From the NCBI RefSeq assembly GCF_041270065.1, contig NZ_CP065958.1, positions 3,596,001-3,660,000 on the forward strand: a DNA stretch of 64,000 bases. The letters run 5' to 3'. Position 1 is the first letter of the stretch, and each line of letters starts with the position of its first letter. The notes below the pieces were generated by a model. It did not search any database. It was given only the letters and a program-made list of their open reading frames with translations, and was not told where the DNA came from. The translations under genes were made by a program, and so were the position numbers. This stretch comes from Streptomyces fradiae. GTDB taxonomy: Bacteria > Actinomycetota > Actinomycetes > Streptomycetales > Streptomycetaceae. Below, piece after piece: positions 31,538 to 39,657 of the stretch.

Positions 31538-33772
31538 ATGGCAAAGAAGCGCTCGGGCGGAGGTCTGACCGGGACCCAGCAGGCCGCCAAGTTCCTCGGG
31601 GTCAGTGTGCTCTCCGGAGCCGTGCTGGCAGGCATCGCCCTGCCCGCGGCCGGAGCACTGGGGCTGGCGGCCAAGGGCACGGTCGAAGGGTTCGACGAAA
31701 TCCCGTCCAACCTGAAGACACCGCCACTGAGTCAGCGCACCACGATCCTCGACTCAGAGGGCGGCCACATCGCCACCGTGTACTCGCGCGACCGGCAGGT
31801 CGTGCCGATCGACAAGATCTCGCCGTACATGCAGAAGGCGATCGTCGCCATCGAGGACTCGCGGTTCTACGAGCACGGCGCGATCGACCTCAAGGGCGTG
31901 CTGCGCGCCATCAACCGCAACGCGCAGTCGGGCGGCGTCGCGCAGGGCGCGTCCACGCTCACCCAGCAGTATGTGAAGAACGTCTTCGTCGAGGAGGCCG
32001 GTGACGACCCCGAGAAGGTCGCCCAGGCCACCCAGCAGACGATGGGCCGCAAGGTCCGCGAGCTGAAGTTCGCGATCCAGGTCGAGGAGGAGCTCGGCAA
32101 GAAGAAGATCCTGGAGAACTACCTCAACATCACGTTCTTCGGGCAGCAGGCGTACGGCATCGAGGCCGCCTCGCAGCGCTACTTCTCCAAGCACGCCGCC
32201 GACCTGACCCTCGCCGAGTCCGCCATGATGGCCGGCCTTGTGCAGTCGCCGAGCCGCTACGACCCGGTCAACGACCTCCAGGAGGCGACCAAGCGGCGCA
32301 ACACCGTCCTCCAGCGCATGGCCGACGTCAAGGACATCAGCCAGGCGGAGGCCGACAAGGCGAAGGCCACGCCGATCAAGCTGAAGGTGAAGTCGCCCAA
32401 GAACGGCTGTATCACCGCCGTCGACGGCTCCGGCTTCTTCTGCGACTACGTCCGCAAGACGATCCTCAGCGACCCGGTCTTCGGCAAGACGGTCGAGGAG
32501 CGCCAGAAGCTGTGGAACCTGGGCGGTCTCACCATCAAGACCACCCTCTCGCCGCGCGCCCAGGAGGCGGCGAACGAGGCCGCCATCGCCAAGGTCGACA
32601 AGGACGACCCGGTCGCCGCCGCGGTGGTCCAGGTCCAGCCCGGCACCGGCAAGATCCTCTCGATGGGTCAGTCCCGCCCGTACGGCCTCGACCAGAAGCT
32701 GCACCAGACGACCCTCAACCTCTCCGTCGGCAAGAAGATGGGCGGCACCACCTACGGCTTCCAGGTCGGTTCGACCTTCAAGCCGATCACGGCCGCCGCC
32801 GCGCTGGAGAAGGGCCTCAGCCCCGCGCAGAGCTTCGACGACCCGACGGAGATCACCCTCTCGGAGCGGGACTACACCCGCTGCGACGGAAAGCCGTCCG
32901 GCTACGCCAACTGGAAGGTCGGCAACGAGCTCAAGTCGGAAAAGGGCATGTACGACATGACCAGTGCCCTCGGCAAGTCCATCAACACGTACTTCGCCCG
33001 GCTCGAGCAGATGGCCGGCCTCTGCGAGACGCTGACGATGGCGAAGAAGGTCGGCTACGAGCGCGAGCTGGGCAAGCCCATCGTGCAGAGCCCGTCCGCG
33101 ACCCTGGGCGCAGTCGAGAGCACCCCGCTCGACATGGCCTCGGTCTACGCGACCTTCGCCAACCGCGGCACGTACTGCACCCCGATCGCCATCGAGTCGA
33201 TCACGACGGCGAACGGCCAGAAGCTCAAGGTCCCGCAGACCGAGTGCTCCAAGGCGATGAGCGACCGCACCGCCGACATGGTCAACCAGATGCTGAAGGG
33301 CGTCGTCGAGGACGGCACCGGCACCAAGGCCGGTCTGAGCGACCGCGACAACGCGGGCAAGACGGGTACGACCAACGACCGCAAGGACGCCTGGTTCGTC
33401 GGCTACACGCCGAACCTGTCCACGGCGGTGTGGGTCGGCGACGACATCGGCGAGAAGAAGTCGATGTACGACATCACCATCGGCGGCCAGTACTACGACA
33501 AGGTCTGCGGTGGCTGCCTCCCCGGCCCGATCTGGCGGATCGCGATGACCGGCGCCCTGAACGCCGGCGAGACCCCCTCCTTCGTCCCGATCAACATCCC
33601 GCGCGGCGCGCAGCCGGGCGACAAGGACAAGGACAAGCCGAAGCCCGGCGACGACAACAAGCCGGGCGGCGGCCCGAACCCGGGCACCACCCTCCCGGGC
33701 GGGATCGTCCTCCCGCCGGACCTGATCGGCGGCACCAGCGGCAAGCCCGGCCACGGCCGCGGCGGGAACTAG
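31538..33772 (+). CDS. Class A bifunctional penicillin-binding protein
   Basis: 744 residues. A cytoplasmic basic N-terminus and one membrane helix (~18-45) are followed by the glycosyltransferase domain with Glu106 in AIEDSRFYEHGAID and the QGASTLTQQYVKN motif. The transpeptidase domain has SxxK (Ser412-Lys415 in GSTFKPI), SIN (GKSINTYF) and KTGTT (Lys608). C-terminal tail of ~55 residues is Pro/Gly/Asp/Lys-rich (PGDKDKDKPKPGDDNKPGGG) and lacks PASTA domains. Polymerises and crosslinks peptidoglycan outside the membrane. Divergent from wblA, PonA2/Rv3682 counterpart. Confidence 0.94.
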   Translation: MAKKRSGGGLTGTQQAAKFLGVSVLSGAVLAGIALPAAGALGLAAKGTVEGFDEIPSNLKTPPLSQRTTILDSEGGHIATVYSRDRQVVPIDKISPYMQKAIVAIEDSRFYEHGAIDLKGVLRAINRNAQSGGVAQGASTLTQQYVKNVFVEEAGDDPEKVAQATQQTMGRKVRELKFAIQVEEELGKKKILENYLNITFFGQQAYGIEAASQRYFSKHAADLTLAESAMMAGLVQSPSRYDPVNDLQEATKRRNTVLQRMADVKDISQAEADKAKATPIKLKVKSPKNGCITAVDGSGFFCDYVRKTILSDPVFGKTVEERQKLWNLGGLTIKTTLSPRAQEAANEAAIAKVDKDDPVAAAVVQVQPGTGKILSMGQSRPYGLDQKLHQTTLNLSVGKKMGGTTYGFQVGSTFKPITAAAALEKGLSPAQSFDDPTEITLSERDYTRCDGKPSGYANWKVGNELKSEKGMYDMTSALGKSINTYFARLEQMAGLCETLTMAKKVGYERELGKPIVQSPSATLGAVESTPLDMASVYATFANRGTYCTPIAIESITTANGQKLKVPQTECSKAMSDRTADMVNQMLKGVVEDGTGTKAGLSDRDNAGKTGTTNDRKDAWFVGYTPNLSTAVWVGDDIGEKKSMYDITIGGQYYDKVCGGCLPGPIWRIAMTGALNAGETPSFVPINIPRGAQPGDKDKDKPKPGDDNKPGGGPNPGTTLPGGIVLPPDLIGGTSGKPGHGRGGN

Positions 33773-33817
33773 TCCTGCCACAGGAACACGAACAGGAACA
33801 GCAACAGCAACAGCAAC

Positions 33818-33856
33818 GAAGGCGCCCCTCCCGATCCGTTCGGGAGGGGCGCCTTC
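33818..33856. terminator. Bidirectional terminator after the PBP gene
   Basis: Perfect 16-bp inverted repeat GAAGGCGCCCCTCCCG / CGGGAGGGGCGCCTTC, 7-nt loop, between convergent genes. Preceded by an (A/G)CAACAG-type simple repeat (33782-33817). Confidence 0.88.
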
Positions 33857-33869
33857 TCGTGTACGGGGA

Positions 33870-34334
33870 TCAGCCCGCGAGCAGCTTCTTCACGGCGGCG
33901 GCCACGCGGCCGCCCTCCGCCTGCCCGGCGACCTTCGGGTTCACGATCTTCATCACGGCGCCCATCGCGCGCGGCCCCTCGGCGCCCGCGGCCTTCGCCT
34001 CCGCGACGGCGGCGGCCACGACGGCCTCCAGCTCCTCGTCGCTCAGCTGCTTCGGCAGGTACGCGTCGAGGACCTCGCCCTCGGCCAGCTCACGCGCGGC
34101 GGACTCGGCGCGACCGCCCTGGGTGAAGGCGTCGGCGGCCTCGCGGCGCTTCTTCGCCTCCTTGGCGATCACCTTCTGCACCTCGTCCTCGGAGAGCTCG
34201 CGCTTGGTCTTGCCCGCGACCTCCTCCTTGTTGATCGCGGCGATGGTCATCCGCAGGGTCGAGGAGCGCAGCTCGTCGCGTCCCTTGATCGCGGCGGTGA
34301 GGTCGTCCTGAAGCTTGGCCTTGAGCGTGGTCAT
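33870..34334 (-). CDS. GatB/YqeY domain protein
   Basis: 154 residues from ATG 34334 (MTTLKAKLQDDLTAAIKGRD). All-helical YqeY fold with RSSTLRMTIAAINKEEV, the conserved YLPKQLSDEELEAVV and GAVMKIVNPKVAGQAEGGRV. Related to the C-terminal tRNA-binding domain of GatB, but free-standing YqeY has no defined enzymatic role. Upstream in-frame codons lack a start consensus. Confidence 0.9.
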   Translation of the reverse strand: MTTLKAKLQDDLTAAIKGRDELRSSTLRMTIAAINKEEVAGKTKRELSEDEVQKVIAKEAKKRREAADAFTQGGRAESAARELAEGEVLDAYLPKQLSDEELEAVVAAAVAEAKAAGAEGPRAMGAVMKIVNPKVAGQAEGGRVAAAVKKLLAG

Positions 34335-34408
34335 GGGGTCAAGTGTGGCAGGTGCCGGGCCTCGACCGCCCGCGCATTTCGGCTCATCGGGTCTGCGACG
34401 ATAAGGGG

Positions 34409-35347
34409 ATGCGCGCACGGTACGGGATCCCCCTGAAGATCACGGCAGGCCTCACGGCGACGGCGGCGGCCGGCCTCGTCTACGCGGCGGGCTTCGAGGC
34501 CCGCTCCTTCCGACTGCGCCGGGTGACCATCCCGGTGCTCCCCCGGGGCATGCGCGACCTGCGGGTCCTCCAGGTCTCCGACATCCACATGGTCAGTGGC
34601 CAGCGCAAGAAGCGCGCCTGGCTCCAGTCGCTCGCCGGGCTGCGTCCCGACTTCGTCGTGAACACCGGCGACAACCTCTCCGACACCGAGGCGGTGCCGG
34701 AGGTGCTCGACGCGCTGGGTCCGCTGATGGAGTTCCCCGGTGTGTACGTCTTCGGCTCCAACGACTACTACGGGCCGCGGCTGCGGAACCCCGCGCTCTA
34801 TCTGAAGGAGAAGGTGCAGGGCAAGCACGGCCTGAACGGCAACCCGCCGGTGGTCGGCGCCGTCCACAACCCCTGGGAGGGCCTGCGGGACGCGTTCGAC
34901 GCGGCGGGCTGGGTGAACCTCACCAACACCCGCGGCCGGCTCAAGCTGCCCGACCTGGACCTCGCCTTCACCGGCGTCGACGACCCGCACATCAAGCGGG
35001 ACCGGTACGAGCGGGTGGCCGGCGGCCCCGTCCAGGACGCCGACTTCTCGATGGGCGTCTTCCACGCCCCGTACCTGCGGGCCCTGGACGCCTTCACGGC
35101 CGACGGCTACGACCTGCTCCTGGCCGGCCACACGCACGGCGGACAGCTGTGCGTCCCCTTCTACGGCGCCCTGGTCACCAACTGCGACCTCGACACCGAC
35201 CGTGTGAAGGGCCTGTCCACCCACACGGCCGGCGGCCACACCTCCTACCTGCACGTCTCGGCCGGCTGCGGCACCAACCGCTACACCCCGGTCCGCTTCG
35301 CCTGCCCGCCCGAGGCGACGCTGCTCACCGTGACCGCCCGCGTGTAG
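34409..35347 (+). CDS. Metallophosphoesterase with N-terminal membrane anchor
   Basis: 312 residues from ATG 34409 (AAGGGG upstream). An N-terminal hydrophobic helix (~9-28) is followed by the calcineurin-like phosphoesterase motifs: QVSDIHM (DxH), NTGDNLSD (GDxx), FGSNDYYG (GNx-like, Ser replacing the usual Gly) and AGHTHGGQL (GHxH). Resembles YkuE/YaeI-like enzymes (Rv3683). Divergent from the YqeY gene with 74 bp between. Likely membrane-tethered; substrate unknown. Confidence 0.88.
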   Translation: MRARYGIPLKITAGLTATAAAGLVYAAGFEARSFRLRRVTIPVLPRGMRDLRVLQVSDIHMVSGQRKKRAWLQSLAGLRPDFVVNTGDNLSDTEAVPEVLDALGPLMEFPGVYVFGSNDYYGPRLRNPALYLKEKVQGKHGLNGNPPVVGAVHNPWEGLRDAFDAAGWVNLTNTRGRLKLPDLDLAFTGVDDPHIKRDRYERVAGGPVQDADFSMGVFHAPYLRALDAFTADGYDLLLAGHTHGGQLCVPFYGALVTNCDLDTDRVKGLSTHTAGGHTSYLHVSAGCGTNRYTPVRFACPPEATLLTVTARV

Positions 35348-35374
35348 CCGTACGTGTAGCCGTACGGTGCCCCC

Positions 35375-36055
35375 ATGCCGTACGTGACCTCACTCCTCCG
35401 CGGGCTGATCGCCCTTGCCGCCGCGACGGGCATCGTGATCGAGTGCGTCGAGGGCAGCCCCCTCGTCGTCTTCTCCTTCTTCACCATCTGGTCGAACACC
35501 GCGGTCGCCGCCGTCCTCGGCCTGGGCGCCGTACGGGCCTGGCGGCGCCTGCCGCCGCCGGCCCCGCTGTGGACGGGCGGGGTGCTGCTCTGCATCTCGG
35601 TGGTCGGCCTCGTCTTCCACCTGGTCCTGGACAACCCGGCGAGCCCCTTCAACCAGGCCGCCGAGATCGCCCGCCTCACCGGCCCCCGGGCGGTCGCCAA
35701 CCAGCTCCTCCACACGGTGACCCCGCTCGGCGTCCTCCTCGACTGGCTGCTCCTCACCCCGCCGGGCGCCCTCCGCTGGCGCCACGCCGCCCAGTGGCTC
35801 GCCGCCCCCGGCGCCTACCTGCTCTTCGCCCTGACCCGCGGCGCCCTGCTCCCCCCGGACACCCCGACCCGCTACACGTACCCCTTCCTCGACGTCACCG
35901 CCCACGGCTACGCCGGCGTCCTCACCAACGCCCTGGTGCTCGCCCTGGCCTTCTACGCCCTGGGCCTCGCCCTGGTCACGGCAGACCGCTTCCGACCTGC
36001 GGTGGCGGGCCGCGTAAACCGGATTTCGTCTCTGGGCGCGGGTGGGCTAAAGTAA
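35375..36055 (+). CDS. Pr6Pr-like six-helix membrane protein
   Basis: 226 residues with six hydrophobic segments, starting MPYVTSLLRGLIALAAATGI. FSFFTIWSNTAVAAVLGLGAV, HTVTPLGVLLDWLLL and the ending YPFLDVTAHGYAGVLTNAL are typical of the Pr6Pr (FAR-17a/AIG1-like) family. No catalytic assignment; homologous animal proteins hydrolyse fatty acid esters of hydroxy fatty acids, but this is not shown in bacteria. Its stop is 40 nt before tRNA-Pro. Confidence 0.72.
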   Translation: MPYVTSLLRGLIALAAATGIVIECVEGSPLVVFSFFTIWSNTAVAAVLGLGAVRAWRRLPPPAPLWTGGVLLCISVVGLVFHLVLDNPASPFNQAAEIARLTGPRAVANQLLHTVTPLGVLLDWLLLTPPGALRWRHAAQWLAAPGAYLLFALTRGALLPPDTPTRYTYPFLDVTAHGYAGVLTNALVLALAFYALGLALVTADRFRPAVAGRVNRISSLGAGGLK

Positions 36056-36095
36056 GCGATGTCGCCGCGACGGAGAAAGACCAGAGCAGCGACAT

Positions 36096-36169
36096 CGGGG
36101 TGTAGCGCAGCTTGGCAGCGCGCTTCGTTCGGGACGAAGAGGTCGTGGGTTCAAATCCCGCCACCCCGA
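36096..36169 (+). tRNA. tRNA-Pro (anticodon CGG)
   Basis: Complete cloverleaf: acceptor CGGGGTG/CACCCCG (36096-36102 with 36162-36168), D-arm GCGC-loop-GCGC, anticodon stem CTTCG/CGAAG with loop TTCGGGA (anticodon CGG, 36130-36132), T-arm GTGGG-TTCAAAT-CCCGC, discriminator A. CCA is not encoded. Its 3' half from the anticodon loop onward is duplicated 7,036 bp downstream. Confidence 0.96.
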
Positions 36170-36230
36170 CAGCCGTAAGACCAGGTCAGGGGCCTGATCC
36201 GAGACATCGGATCAGGCCCCTGAGTGGTTT
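36128..36230 (+). repeat. Left direct repeat (att-like) of the ars island
   Basis: 103 bp beginning at the first base of the tRNA-Pro anticodon loop and running through the tRNA 3' end and its terminator. Matches 43164-43266 at 100 of 103 positions (differences at 36137, 36176 and 36198). Confidence 0.93.
36186..36223 (+). terminator. tRNA-Pro terminator
   Basis: Perfect 17-bp stem TCAGGGGCCTGATCCGA / TCGGATCAGGCCCCTGA with a GACA tetraloop, 16 nt after the tRNA. Confidence 0.9.
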
Positions 36231-36449
36231 TCTGGGCACCCTTGGGAGCCGTTTGGAGCCGACTTCAGGATCCGGCTCCCGGAGCGGGTCCGACGCCGTC
36301 GGCAGCGGGGCCTGCGCTCGGCATCGGGGGCCTTCCGCCGAGCCCGCTCCACCGCCACGTAGAGCGCGACCGATTTCTGCGTTCCCCTCCCCCGGGAGGA
36401 ATCCGGGAGAAGATCCCGATCGGCTTTCTGCCAGAGGGGACCAGTGCAC

Positions 36450-36665
36450 ATGACCGACCAGCACAACCGGACCTGCGGGCGACCGACCCGTTCGGGGAGT
36501 CCCTGCAAGATCCGGATATCGGGGTCGGACGTGGCGTGCGGCACGCATGCCACGGAGCAGGACGAGGCCGTGGCCGAGGCTCATCGGCGTGGGTGGAACG
36601 AAGCTACAAGTCCGGAAGCGAGAGCAGCGCAAGCTTCTCCAAGTCCCGGATCGACGCTCTCGTAG
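36450..36665 (+). CDS. Short hypothetical protein, probably truncated
   Basis: 71 residues from ATG 36450 (MTDQHNRTCGRPTRSGSPCK). CGRPTRSGSPC and a later ACGTH give four putative metal ligands (Cys, Cys, Cys, His) typical of small zinc-ribbon-like proteins common on Streptomyces phages and integrative elements. The reading frame after WNEATSPEARA loses resemblance and runs 85 nt into the convergent acetyltransferase gene, so the original C-terminus was probably lost. Confidence 0.45.
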   Translation: MTDQHNRTCGRPTRSGSPCKIRISGSDVACGTHATEQDEAVAEAHRRGWNEATSPEARAAQASPSPGSTLS

Positions 36666-37171
36666 TTCGTCACGCCCCACCGCCAGGACCCGACCGGCAC
36701 GTAACCGCGCCTGCGATACCAGCCCACCAGGTCCGCCGCCTGGGCCGACGTATCGATCACCACCTGCGAGGAACCGAGCGCGCCGATACGTTCCTCCGCC
36801 AGATCGAGCAGCCGCTGCCCGAGCCCCGTCCCCCGGTACTCCGGATCCACTGCCAGCTGCCAAAATGCCCCAGCCCCCGCCGGAGCCGGATACCCCTCGG
36901 GCACCCCGTACGGGGCCGCCACCGTCACGGTGCCCACCAGCTCGCCCGCCCGCGGAGCGAGCCAGCACTCGCCCTTGCGCAGCCTGTAGGCCGTGTCCTC
37001 CACCGACTGATACGAGGCAAAGAAGACTCGGCCTTCGGCAGTATGAGCGGAAGAGGCACGGTGAAGCAGACGCGTCAACTGCGCAACGGAGTCGCCCTCG
37101 GCGAACGGCCGCACCACGACCGGTTCACGGCTGCCAAGCCGTATCGACCTGCGCGCTGATGATCCGTCCAC
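36581..37171 (-). CDS. GNAT-family N-acetyltransferase
   Basis: 196 residues. Acetyl-CoA binding motif A is WQLAVDPEYRGTGLGQRLLDLAEER (the RGTGLG loop, about residues 103-127), followed by the family beta-strand VVIDTSAQAADLVGWYRRRGYVPVG. Substrate unknown. Lies at the left end of the island on the minus strand; may not be part of the arsenic pathway. Confidence 0.8.
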   Translation of the reverse strand: MDGSSARRSIRLGSREPVVVRPFAEGDSVAQLTRLLHRASSAHTAEGRVFFASYQSVEDTAYRLRKGECWLAPRAGELVGTVTVAAPYGVPEGYPAPAGAGAFWQLAVDPEYRGTGLGQRLLDLAEERIGALGSSQVVIDTSAQAADLVGWYRRRGYVPVGSWRWGVTNYESVDPGLGEACAALASGLVASFHPRR

Positions 37172-37228
37172 GCGATCAAGTATCGGCCGGAGAAGGACGT
37201 GCCGCCTGGCCCCGGGTGGTCAGGTCGG

Positions 37229-38602
37229 TCACGATCCGCAGGACGGCGCCTGGGTGTTGGTGCCGAGCTGGATGAGGGCCGGGGCGGGGGCGCAGCAGCC
37301 GCCGCCGTCGGACTGGTTGTCGGTGTCGGGCTGGTCGAAGAGGCCGGATCCGCCGCAGACTCCGGTTTCGGGCAGGACGAGTTCGACGCGTTCGGCGGAC
37401 TCGTGGTCGCCGGCGATGGAGGCGACCACGGAGCGGACCTGCTCGTAGCCGGTGAGGGCGAGGAAGGTCGGGGCGCGGCCGTAGGACTTCATGCCGACGA
37501 GGTAGACGTCTTCCTCCGGGTGGGAGAGCTCCTTCACGCCGTGCGGGTAGACGGTGCCGCAGGAGTGCTGGTTGGGGTCGATCAGCGGAGCGAGTTCGAC
37601 CGGGGCCTGAAGGCGCTCGTCCAGGCCGAGGCGCAGCTCGTCGAGGAAGGACAGGTCGGGGCGGAAGCCGGTGAGGACGATGACCTCGTCGACCGTTTCG
37701 AGCCGTCGGCCGTCCTCGGCCACCAGCACGAGCTGGTCGCCGTCGCGCTCGATCGCCTCCGTACGGAAGCCGGTGACGGCGTCGGCGTGGCCCTCGTCGA
37801 CGGCGGCCTTGGCGGCAAGCCCGAGGGCGCCGCGGGCGGGCAGCTGGTCGGCGGTGCCGCCGCCGAAGGTGGAGCCGGAGATGCCACGGCGCAGGATCCA
37901 TACCGCCTTGGTCCCCTCGCCGTCCTCGGCCCGGGCCAGGTCCGCGAGCGAGGTGAGCGCGTTGAACGCGGAGGCGCCGGAGCCGATCACTGCGGTGCGC
38001 TTGCCCGCGAAACGGGAGCGGACGACCGGGTCCTTGAGGTCGGGGACGCGGTAGGTGACGCGGTCGGCGGCGGCCTTCTCGCCCAGGGCAGGCAGGCCGG
38101 AGGCGCCGGCCGGGCTCGGGGTGGACCAGGTGCCGGAGGCGTCGATCACGGCACGGGCGAAAAGTCGCTCTTCGCGTCCGTCGGCGTGGGCGACGTGGAC
38201 GACGAAGGGCTGGGTCTCCCGGTCGGCGTCGACGATCCGGTCGCGGCCGGAGCGGGAGACGCCGGTGACCGTGGCGCCGAAGCGGACCTTGTCGCCGAGG
38301 ACGTCGGCCAGCGGCTGGAGGTACTTCTCCGCCCAGTCGCCGCCGGTCGGGTACGTCTTCGCGTCGGGCTTCACCCAGCCGGTGGGGGCCAGGAGCTTCT
38401 CGGCGGCCTGGTCTGTGATCTCGCCCCAGGTGGAGAACAGCCGGACGTGCGACCACTCGCGCACCGCCGCGCCGGCGACCGGCCCGGCCTCCAGGACCAG
38501 CGGTTCGAGTCCGCGCTCGACGAGGTGGGCGGCTGCGGCCAGGCCGGCAGGCCCGGCGCCGATCACGAGGACAGGCAGCTGGTCGGTGACGGTGGCGTTC
38601 AC
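37229..38602 (-). CDS. ArsO-like FAD/NAD(P)-binding monooxygenase with Cys-rich tail
   Basis: 457 residues from GTG 38602 (AGAGGGGAACG ribosome binding site). Rossmann motif VLVIGAGPAGLAAAAHLVERG at the N-terminus (residues ~10-30) and a second nucleotide-binding motif TAVIGSGASAFNALTS at ~200, as in flavin-containing monooxygenases. The flavoprotein is typical of actinobacterial ars clusters (ArsO). The C-terminus has clustered cysteines (GVCGGSGLFDQ, GGGCCAPAP, PSCGS) that could bind arsenite or relay electrons. Divergent from arsR1, with several palindromic operator-like sites between. The reaction has not been clearly shown in the family. Confidence 0.8.
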   Translation of the reverse strand: MNATVTDQLPVLVIGAGPAGLAAAAHLVERGLEPLVLEAGPVAGAAVREWSHVRLFSTWGEITDQAAEKLLAPTGWVKPDAKTYPTGGDWAEKYLQPLADVLGDKVRFGATVTGVSRSGRDRIVDADRETQPFVVHVAHADGREERLFARAVIDASGTWSTPSPAGASGLPALGEKAAADRVTYRVPDLKDPVVRSRFAGKRTAVIGSGASAFNALTSLADLARAEDGEGTKAVWILRRGISGSTFGGGTADQLPARGALGLAAKAAVDEGHADAVTGFRTEAIERDGDQLVLVAEDGRRLETVDEVIVLTGFRPDLSFLDELRLGLDERLQAPVELAPLIDPNQHSCGTVYPHGVKELSHPEEDVYLVGMKSYGRAPTFLALTGYEQVRSVVASIAGDHESAERVELVLPETGVCGGSGLFDQPDTDNQSDGGGCCAPAPALIQLGTNTQAPSCGS

Positions 38603-38620
38603 GACGTTCCCCTCTCTATT

Positions 38621-38634
38621 TCGACATCTGTCGA
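38621..38634. promoter_or_regulatory. ArsR operator-like palindrome near the ArsO-like start
   Basis: TCGACA-TC-TGTCGA, perfect 6-bp arms, 18 bp upstream of the GTG of the flavoprotein gene. Shares TCGACAT with the palindrome at arsR1. Confidence 0.5.
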
Positions 38635-38663
38635 TGTATTGCTCGGCCAGCATGACACCTGAA

Positions 38664-38677
38664 TTGACATGCGTCAA
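38664..38677. promoter_or_regulatory. ArsR operator-like palindrome in the divergent region
   Basis: TTGACATGCGTCAA (5-bp arms TTGAC/GTCAA), followed by CATAGACA as at the arsR1 site; probably the promoter-proximal operator of the leftward gene. Confidence 0.5.
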
Positions 38678-38725
38678 CATAGACATTCATCGAAGTTGCC
38701 TGGTAACCCCGCCTCCGTCTGCTGG

Positions 38726-38757
38726 TTCGACATGTGTCAACATAGACACATGTCGAA
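38726..38757. promoter_or_regulatory. 13-bp perfect palindrome covering the arsR1 start
   Basis: TTCGACATGTGTC-AACATA-GACACATGTCGAA. The right arm contains the ATG of arsR1 (38750), so a bound repressor would cover both promoter and start codon. The left 20 bp recur upstream of arsR2 (39634-39653) with three differences. Confidence 0.7.
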
Positions 38758-39115
38758 TAGCACCGAGTTCCCGCTGATCCAGCCTGAGGCCGCCGCCCCT
38801 TGCTGCCCGCCGCTGAACGAGCGCCCGCTGACCTCCGAGGAGGCCGAGCGGACCGCGAAGATGTTCGACGCGCTGGGCAACCCGATCCGCCTGCGCCTGT
38901 TCTCGGCGGTCGCCTCCCACGAGGGCGGCGAGGCGTGCGTGTGCGACATCTCCGACGTGGGCGTGTCGGGGCCGACCGTGTCGCACCACCTGAAGAAGCT
39001 GAAGGAGGCCGGCCTGCTCTCCTCCGAGCGACGCGGCACCTGGGTGCACTACCGGGTCGAGCCGGCCGTACTCGCGGCGATGGGGCAGCTGCTCACCAAG
39101 GCAGCCGCCGCGTGA
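38750..39115 (+). CDS. arsR: ArsR-family repressor 1
   Basis: 121 residues from ATG 38750, probably leaderless because CATAGA lies immediately upstream. Winged helix-turn-helix with SGPTVSHHLKKLKEAGLLSSE. Candidate arsenite ligands are the CVC pair (Cys63 and Cys65 in EACVCDISD) and the N-terminal Cys18-Cys19 (APCCPPL). Arsenite binding should release it from the operator. Stop overlaps the GTG of the acetyltransferase gene. Almost identical at DNA level to arsR2 across the recognition helix. Confidence 0.88.
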   Translation: MSNSTEFPLIQPEAAAPCCPPLNERPLTSEEAERTAKMFDALGNPIRLRLFSAVASHEGGEACVCDISDVGVSGPTVSHHLKKLKEAGLLSSERRGTWVHYRVEPAVLAAMGQLLTKAAAA

Positions 39116-39615
39116 CCGCCTCCACCGCGGCCGTCGTACCCCTCGCGGCGGAGCACGCCGAGCAGGTCCTGGCGATCTACCAGGCCGGGATCGACGAGGG
39201 CAACGCCACTTTCGAGACCGCCGCTCCCACCTGGGAGCGGTTCGACGCCGCCAGACTGCCCGGGCACCGCTTCGCCGCCGTCGACGAGACCGGCCGTGTG
39301 CACGGCTGGGTCGCCGCGAGCAAGGTCTCCGAGCGGGCCGCGTACGCGGGTGTGGTCGAGCACTCCGTCTACGTACACCCCGACGCGCGCGGGCGGGGCG
39401 TCGCCGCGTCCCTGCTCAAGGCGCTGATCGACTCGACGGAGGCGGCCGGGATCTGGACGATCCAGTCCGGAATCTTCCCCGAGAACGCCGCCAGCCTCGC
39501 CGTCCACCAGCGGGCCGGCTTCCGGATCATCGGCACCCGCGAACGCATCGCACTGCACCACGGCCGCTGGCGCGACACCGTGCTCATCGAACGCCGCAGC
39601 CCTCACATCGCCTGA
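39112..39615 (+). CDS. GNAT acetyltransferase of ArsN type
   Basis: 167 residues, GTG start coupled to arsR1 (GTGA). Phosphinothricin-acetyltransferase-like fold: IYQAGIDEGNATFETAAPTWERFD, then the acetyl-CoA motif HSVYVHPDARGRGVAASLLKAL. The C-terminus is GFRIIGTRERIALHHGRWRDTVLIERRS. GNAT genes directly following arsR are called arsN; ArsN1 enzymes acetylate organoarsenical herbicides such as arsinothricin (established for some members). The same fold also acts on phosphinothricin, so specificity is uncertain. Confidence 0.8.
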   Translation: MTASTAAVVPLAAEHAEQVLAIYQAGIDEGNATFETAAPTWERFDAARLPGHRFAAVDETGRVHGWVAASKVSERAAYAGVVEHSVYVHPDARGRGVAASLLKALIDSTEAAGIWTIQSGIFPENAASLAVHQRAGFRIIGTRERIALHHGRWRDTVLIERRSPHIA

Positions 39616-39633
39616 CGCCACGGCGCCGCCTGA

Positions 39634-39653
39634 TTCGATGTATGTCAACATAG
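39634..39653. promoter_or_regulatory. Operator-like half-site before arsR2
   Basis: TTCGATGTATGTCAACATAG ends five bases before the arsR2 ATG and matches the arsR1 operator left half plus spacer at 17 of 20 positions. Confidence 0.55.
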
Positions 39654-39657
39654 GGGA

